A stretch of DNA of 64,000 nucleotides from Cohnella terricola (GTDB lineage: Bacteria; Bacillota; Bacilli; Paenibacillales; Paenibacillaceae): positions 468,382-532,381 of the forward strand of contig NZ_VNJJ01000002.1 of assembly GCF_007786475.1 (NCBI RefSeq), written 5' to 3'. Shown one piece after another: positions 62,268 through 64,000 of this stretch (position 1 is the first letter of the stretch; every line of letters begins with the position of its first letter). Position numbers and translations under genes: made by a program. The notes beneath the pieces were generated by a model. The model ran no database searches. It was not told the origin of the DNA and saw nothing but the letters and a program-made list of their open reading frames with translations.

Positions 62268-62930
62268 CCTCATAGCGATGTTTTTCATCGTACTTGCTCC
62301 TAACCAGCGCACACGAGGCGGAAGTACGATGTTTTTCATCACTAATCACCCCGGAGACGAACAAAAAGTGGCGGCTCTCTCCTCATAGCGATGTTTTTCA
62401 TCGTACTTGCTCGCCACCAGCGCACCACGAGGCGGAAGTACGATGTTTTTCATCTCTAATCACCCCGGAGACGAACAAAAAGTGGCGGCTCTCTCCTCAT
62501 AGCGATGTTTTTCATCGTACTTGCTCCCAACCAGCGCCACACGAGGCGGAAGTACGATGTTTTTCATCACTAATCAACCCAGAGACGAACAAAAAGTGGC
62601 GGCTCTGCCCTCATAGCGATGTTTTTCATCGTACTTGCTCGCCACCAGCGCACCACGAGGCGGAAGTACGATGTTTTTCATCACTAATCACCCCGGAAGT
62701 GAACAAAAAGTGGCGCCTCTCTCCTCATAGCGATGTTTTTCATCGTACTTGCTCCCAACCAGCGCACACGAAGTGGAAGTACGATGTTTTTCATCACTAA
62801 TCAACCCGGAGACGAACAAAAAGTGGCGGTTCTCTCCTCATAGCGATGTTTTTCATCGTACTTGCTCCCCACCAGCGCCCCACGAGGAGAAGTACGATGT
62901 TTTTCATCACTAATCAACCCGGAGGCCAAG
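62268..62930. repeat. tandem array 4, 113-114-bp unit, 6 copies
   Basis: Six units begin (TAGCGATG) at 62273, 62386, 62500, 62614, 62728 and 62841. Each unit has two hairpins of the form CGATG-T5-CATCG (the second slightly weaker) starting 51-52 bp apart, then about 62 bp to the next. Within a unit CATCGTACTT and AAGTACGATG are also complementary, so two small hairpins or one larger cruciform can form. A 38-residue-period open frame on the plus strand is a by-product. Confidence 0.94.
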
Positions 62931-62932
62931 CA

Positions 62933-63070
62933 TAAACGGCTTACTCCGTCCTTTGAACGCGGTATACGTTTGTTTCGAGCAATCAGATAGGTAAAAGGGG
63001 CATGAAAAACTTATACTTTCTGATTGATTAAACAAAAACCCTCAAGATTGCTCTTGAGGGCTGTTTTTTA
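62933..63070. repeat. right flanking element of the array, with terminator of the rRNA-tRNA operon
   Basis: It starts TAAACGGCTTACTCCGTCC and aligns with the left flank through ATACGTTTGT, ATCAGATAGGTA and TTATACTTTCTGATTG. It ends with a hairpin at 63033-63070 (CCCTCAAG/CTTGAGGG), which on the minus strand is followed by TTTTTG and so terminates the 23S-5S-tRNA transcript. Confidence 0.75.
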
Positions 63071-63075
63071 TTAAA

Positions 63076-63158
63076 TGGTGCGCGTAGAGGGACTTGAACC
63101 CCCACGGTTGCCCGCCAGATCCTAAGTCTGGTGCGTCTGCCAATTCCGCCATACGCGC
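63076..63158 (-). tRNA. tRNA-Leu(UAG)
   Basis: An 83-nt class II tRNA with acceptor GCGCGTA/TACGCGC, a long variable arm (CGGGCAACCG type), anticodon TAG and encoded CCA. Last gene of the rRNA operon. Confidence 0.95.
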
Positions 63159-63193
63159 ATATTCACAAGCATTCTACCCGGTGTCGGAAAGAA

Positions 63194-63269
63194 TGGTGAG
63201 CCATGAAGGACTCGAACCTTCGACACCCTGATTAAAAGTCAGGTGCTCTACCAACTGAGCTAATGGCTC
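63194..63269 (-). tRNA. tRNA-Lys(UUU)
   Basis: A 76-nt cloverleaf with acceptor GAGCCAT/ATGGCTC, anticodon TTT in CTTTTAA and encoded CCA. Confidence 0.96.
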
Positions 63270-63274
63270 GAGAA

Positions 63275-63349
63275 TGGCTGGGGATCTAGGATTCGAACCT
63301 AGGAGTGACGGAGTCAAAGTCCGTTGCCTTACCGCTTGGCTAATCCCCA
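63275..63349 (-). tRNA. tRNA-Gln(UUG)
   Basis: A 75-nt cloverleaf with acceptor TGGGGAT/ATCCCCA, anticodon TTG in CTTTGAC, and encoded CCA. Confidence 0.95.
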
Positions 63350-63369
63350 ACGGCAAGCTTGTTAAGTAA

Positions 63370-63445
63370 TGGTGGAGGCTGAGGGGATCGAACCCCCGAC
63401 CCTCTGCTTGTAAGGCAGATGCTCTCCCAGCTGAGCTAAGCCTCC
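63370..63445 (-). tRNA. tRNA-Val(UAC)
   Basis: A 76-nt cloverleaf with acceptor GGAGGCT/AGCCTCC, anticodon TAC in CTTACAA and encoded CCA. Confidence 0.95.
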
Positions 63446-63454
63446 GAATATTGG

Positions 63455-63529
63455 TGGTGACCCCTAGGGGATTCGAACCCCTGTTACCTCCGTGAAAGGG
63501 AGGTGTCTTAACCGCTTGACCAAGGGGCC
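63455..63529 (-). tRNA. tRNA-Glu(UUC)
   Basis: A 75-nt cloverleaf with acceptor GGCCCCT/AGGGGTC (one G-U pair), anticodon TTC in CTTTCAC and encoded CCA. Confidence 0.95.
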
Positions 63530-63547
63530 ATGAAATGGTGTTGGAAA

Positions 63548-63623
63548 TGGAGCTCTCAACCGGGATCGAACCGGTGACCTCATCCTTACCATGGATGCAC
63601 TCTACCTACTGAGCTATGAGAGC
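63548..63623 (-). tRNA. tRNA-Thr(GGU)
   Basis: A 76-nt cloverleaf with acceptor GCTCTCA/TGAGAGC, anticodon GGT in ATGGTAA and encoded CCA. First tRNA after 5S. Confidence 0.95.
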
Positions 63624-63668
63624 GTGTTCCTGTACCAAAACACAGCGATAGAGGATAAAAAATGTCTA

Positions 63669-63785
63669 GCCTGGCGACGTCCTACTCTCCCAGGACCCTG
63701 CGGTCCAAGTACCATTGGCGCTGGAGGGCTTAACGGTCGTGTTCGGGATGGGTACGCGTGGAACCCCTCCGCCGTCATCACCAGA
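63669..63785 (-). rRNA. 5S ribosomal RNA
   Basis: About 117 nt. On the minus strand it begins TCTGGTGATGACGGCGGAGG, contains CCCATCCCGAACACG, and ends GTAGGACGTCGCCAGGC; the ends pair with each other as in 5S rRNA. It lies between 23S rRNA and tRNA-Thr. Confidence 0.96.
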
Positions 63786-63889
63786 CCAGATCATTCATTT
63801 CAAGGACTTGCGCCTTGAAAACCGGATACGAAACAAAAGTGTGGAGCGAAAGAAGGTGAAGTATCATTGTCTTACCAGGCCAACCTGTT

Positions 63890-64000
63890 AGGATAAGCCC
63901 TCGACCGATTAGTACTCGTCAGCTCCACACGTTACCGTGCTTCCACCCCGAGCCTATCAACCTGGTGTTCTTCCAGGGGTCTTACGAATTGGGAAATCTC
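63890..64000 (-). rRNA. 23S ribosomal RNA, 3' end (partial)
   Basis: The minus strand reads GGTTGATAGGCTCGGGGTGG, then AGCTGACGAGTACTAATCGG and TCGAGGGCTTATCC, the conserved 3' end of 23S rRNA. The gene continues beyond the window edge. The mature 3' end is placed at about 63890 by pattern only. Confidence 0.95.

Noticed and set aside
62294..62800. 168-codon frame with 38-residue repeats
   Set aside because: By-product of the 114-bp period; it breaks where a unit is 113 bp and has no ribosome binding site.
62268..62930. CRISPR-like appearance of regular repeats
   Set aside because: Units are contiguous and the linkers are themselves repeated, so there are no unique spacers. No cas genes are nearby. 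The same applies to the other arrays.
1..64000. Insertion sequences or prophage
   Set aside because: No transposase, integrase, terminal inverted repeats of IS type or phage structural gene was seen. The repeats described are non-coding.

Overview
The window looks like a chromosomal segment of a spore-forming, moderately GC-rich Firmicute of the Paenibacillaceae (Paenibacillus/Cohnella type). The evidence is the sigW-rsiW-cdaA-cdaR-glmM-glmS order, a glmS ribozyme, three YesM/YesN-type two-component systems beside carbohydrate ABC transporters, lipobox solute-binding proteins, TTG/GTG starts behind strong GGAGG sites, and an rRNA operon with a trailing tRNA cluster. Genus placement is inference.

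Layout. 1-9.3 kb holds housekeeping and envelope genes: a paired short-chain chromate transporter, a truncated Uma2 relic, a secreted protein, cardiolipin synthase, a rhomboid protease, a UPF0173 hydrolase, a SleB-like wall hydrolase, a 34-residue membrane peptide and a YtaF/MntP-like transporter. 9.3-17.1 kb is a GH130 mannoside-type locus: a solute-binding protein, two permeases and GH130 on the minus strand, divergent from its sensor kinase and AraC-type regulator. 17.3-19.5 kb holds a small unknown gene, an AraC relic, a lipoprotein and a DinB gene broken at a tetranucleotide repeat. 19.7-26.4 kb is an extracellular copper/oxidase block (cupredoxin protein, and a multicopper oxidase fused to two more domains) followed by a membrane protein and a NarL-type two-component system. 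26.5-35.9 kb is a minus-strand catabolic locus: two permeases, kinase, regulator, solute-binding protein, two DapA-family aldolases and an aldo/keto reductase, with two catabolite-repression (cre) candidates. 36.1-37.1 kb is an unassigned methyltransferase-like gene. 37.6-46.4 kb is a GH43 locus with the same transporter/regulator kit. 46.6-55.0 kb carries glmS, its ribozyme, two repeat arrays, then glmM, cdaR, cdaA, rsiW and sigW. 55.4-62.0 kb holds an AT-rich lipoprotein, ppc, a five-tRNA cluster and namA. 62.1-64.0 kb holds a 114-bp tandem array framed by two copies of a flanking element, six tRNAs, 5S and the 3' end of 23S rRNA.

How the parts work together. Three sugar-uptake loci each combine a lipoprotein receptor, two permeases, a YesM/YesN pair and catabolic enzymes. 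None has its own ATPase gene, so a shared MsmX-like ATPase elsewhere is inferred. The sigW-glmS block links envelope-stress transcription, cyclic-di-AMP synthesis and amino-sugar supply.

The strongest unexplained signal is a set of intergenic repeats, unrelated in sequence, that share one geometry: a short perfect hairpin repeated every 50-52 bp, or alternately 51-52 and about 62 bp, which is about five or six turns of B-DNA. It is seen at 1.7, 6.7, 17.6, 49.1, 49.5, 60.2 and 62.3 kb. The long open frames over these arrays are by-products of a period divisible by three and are not annotated as genes.
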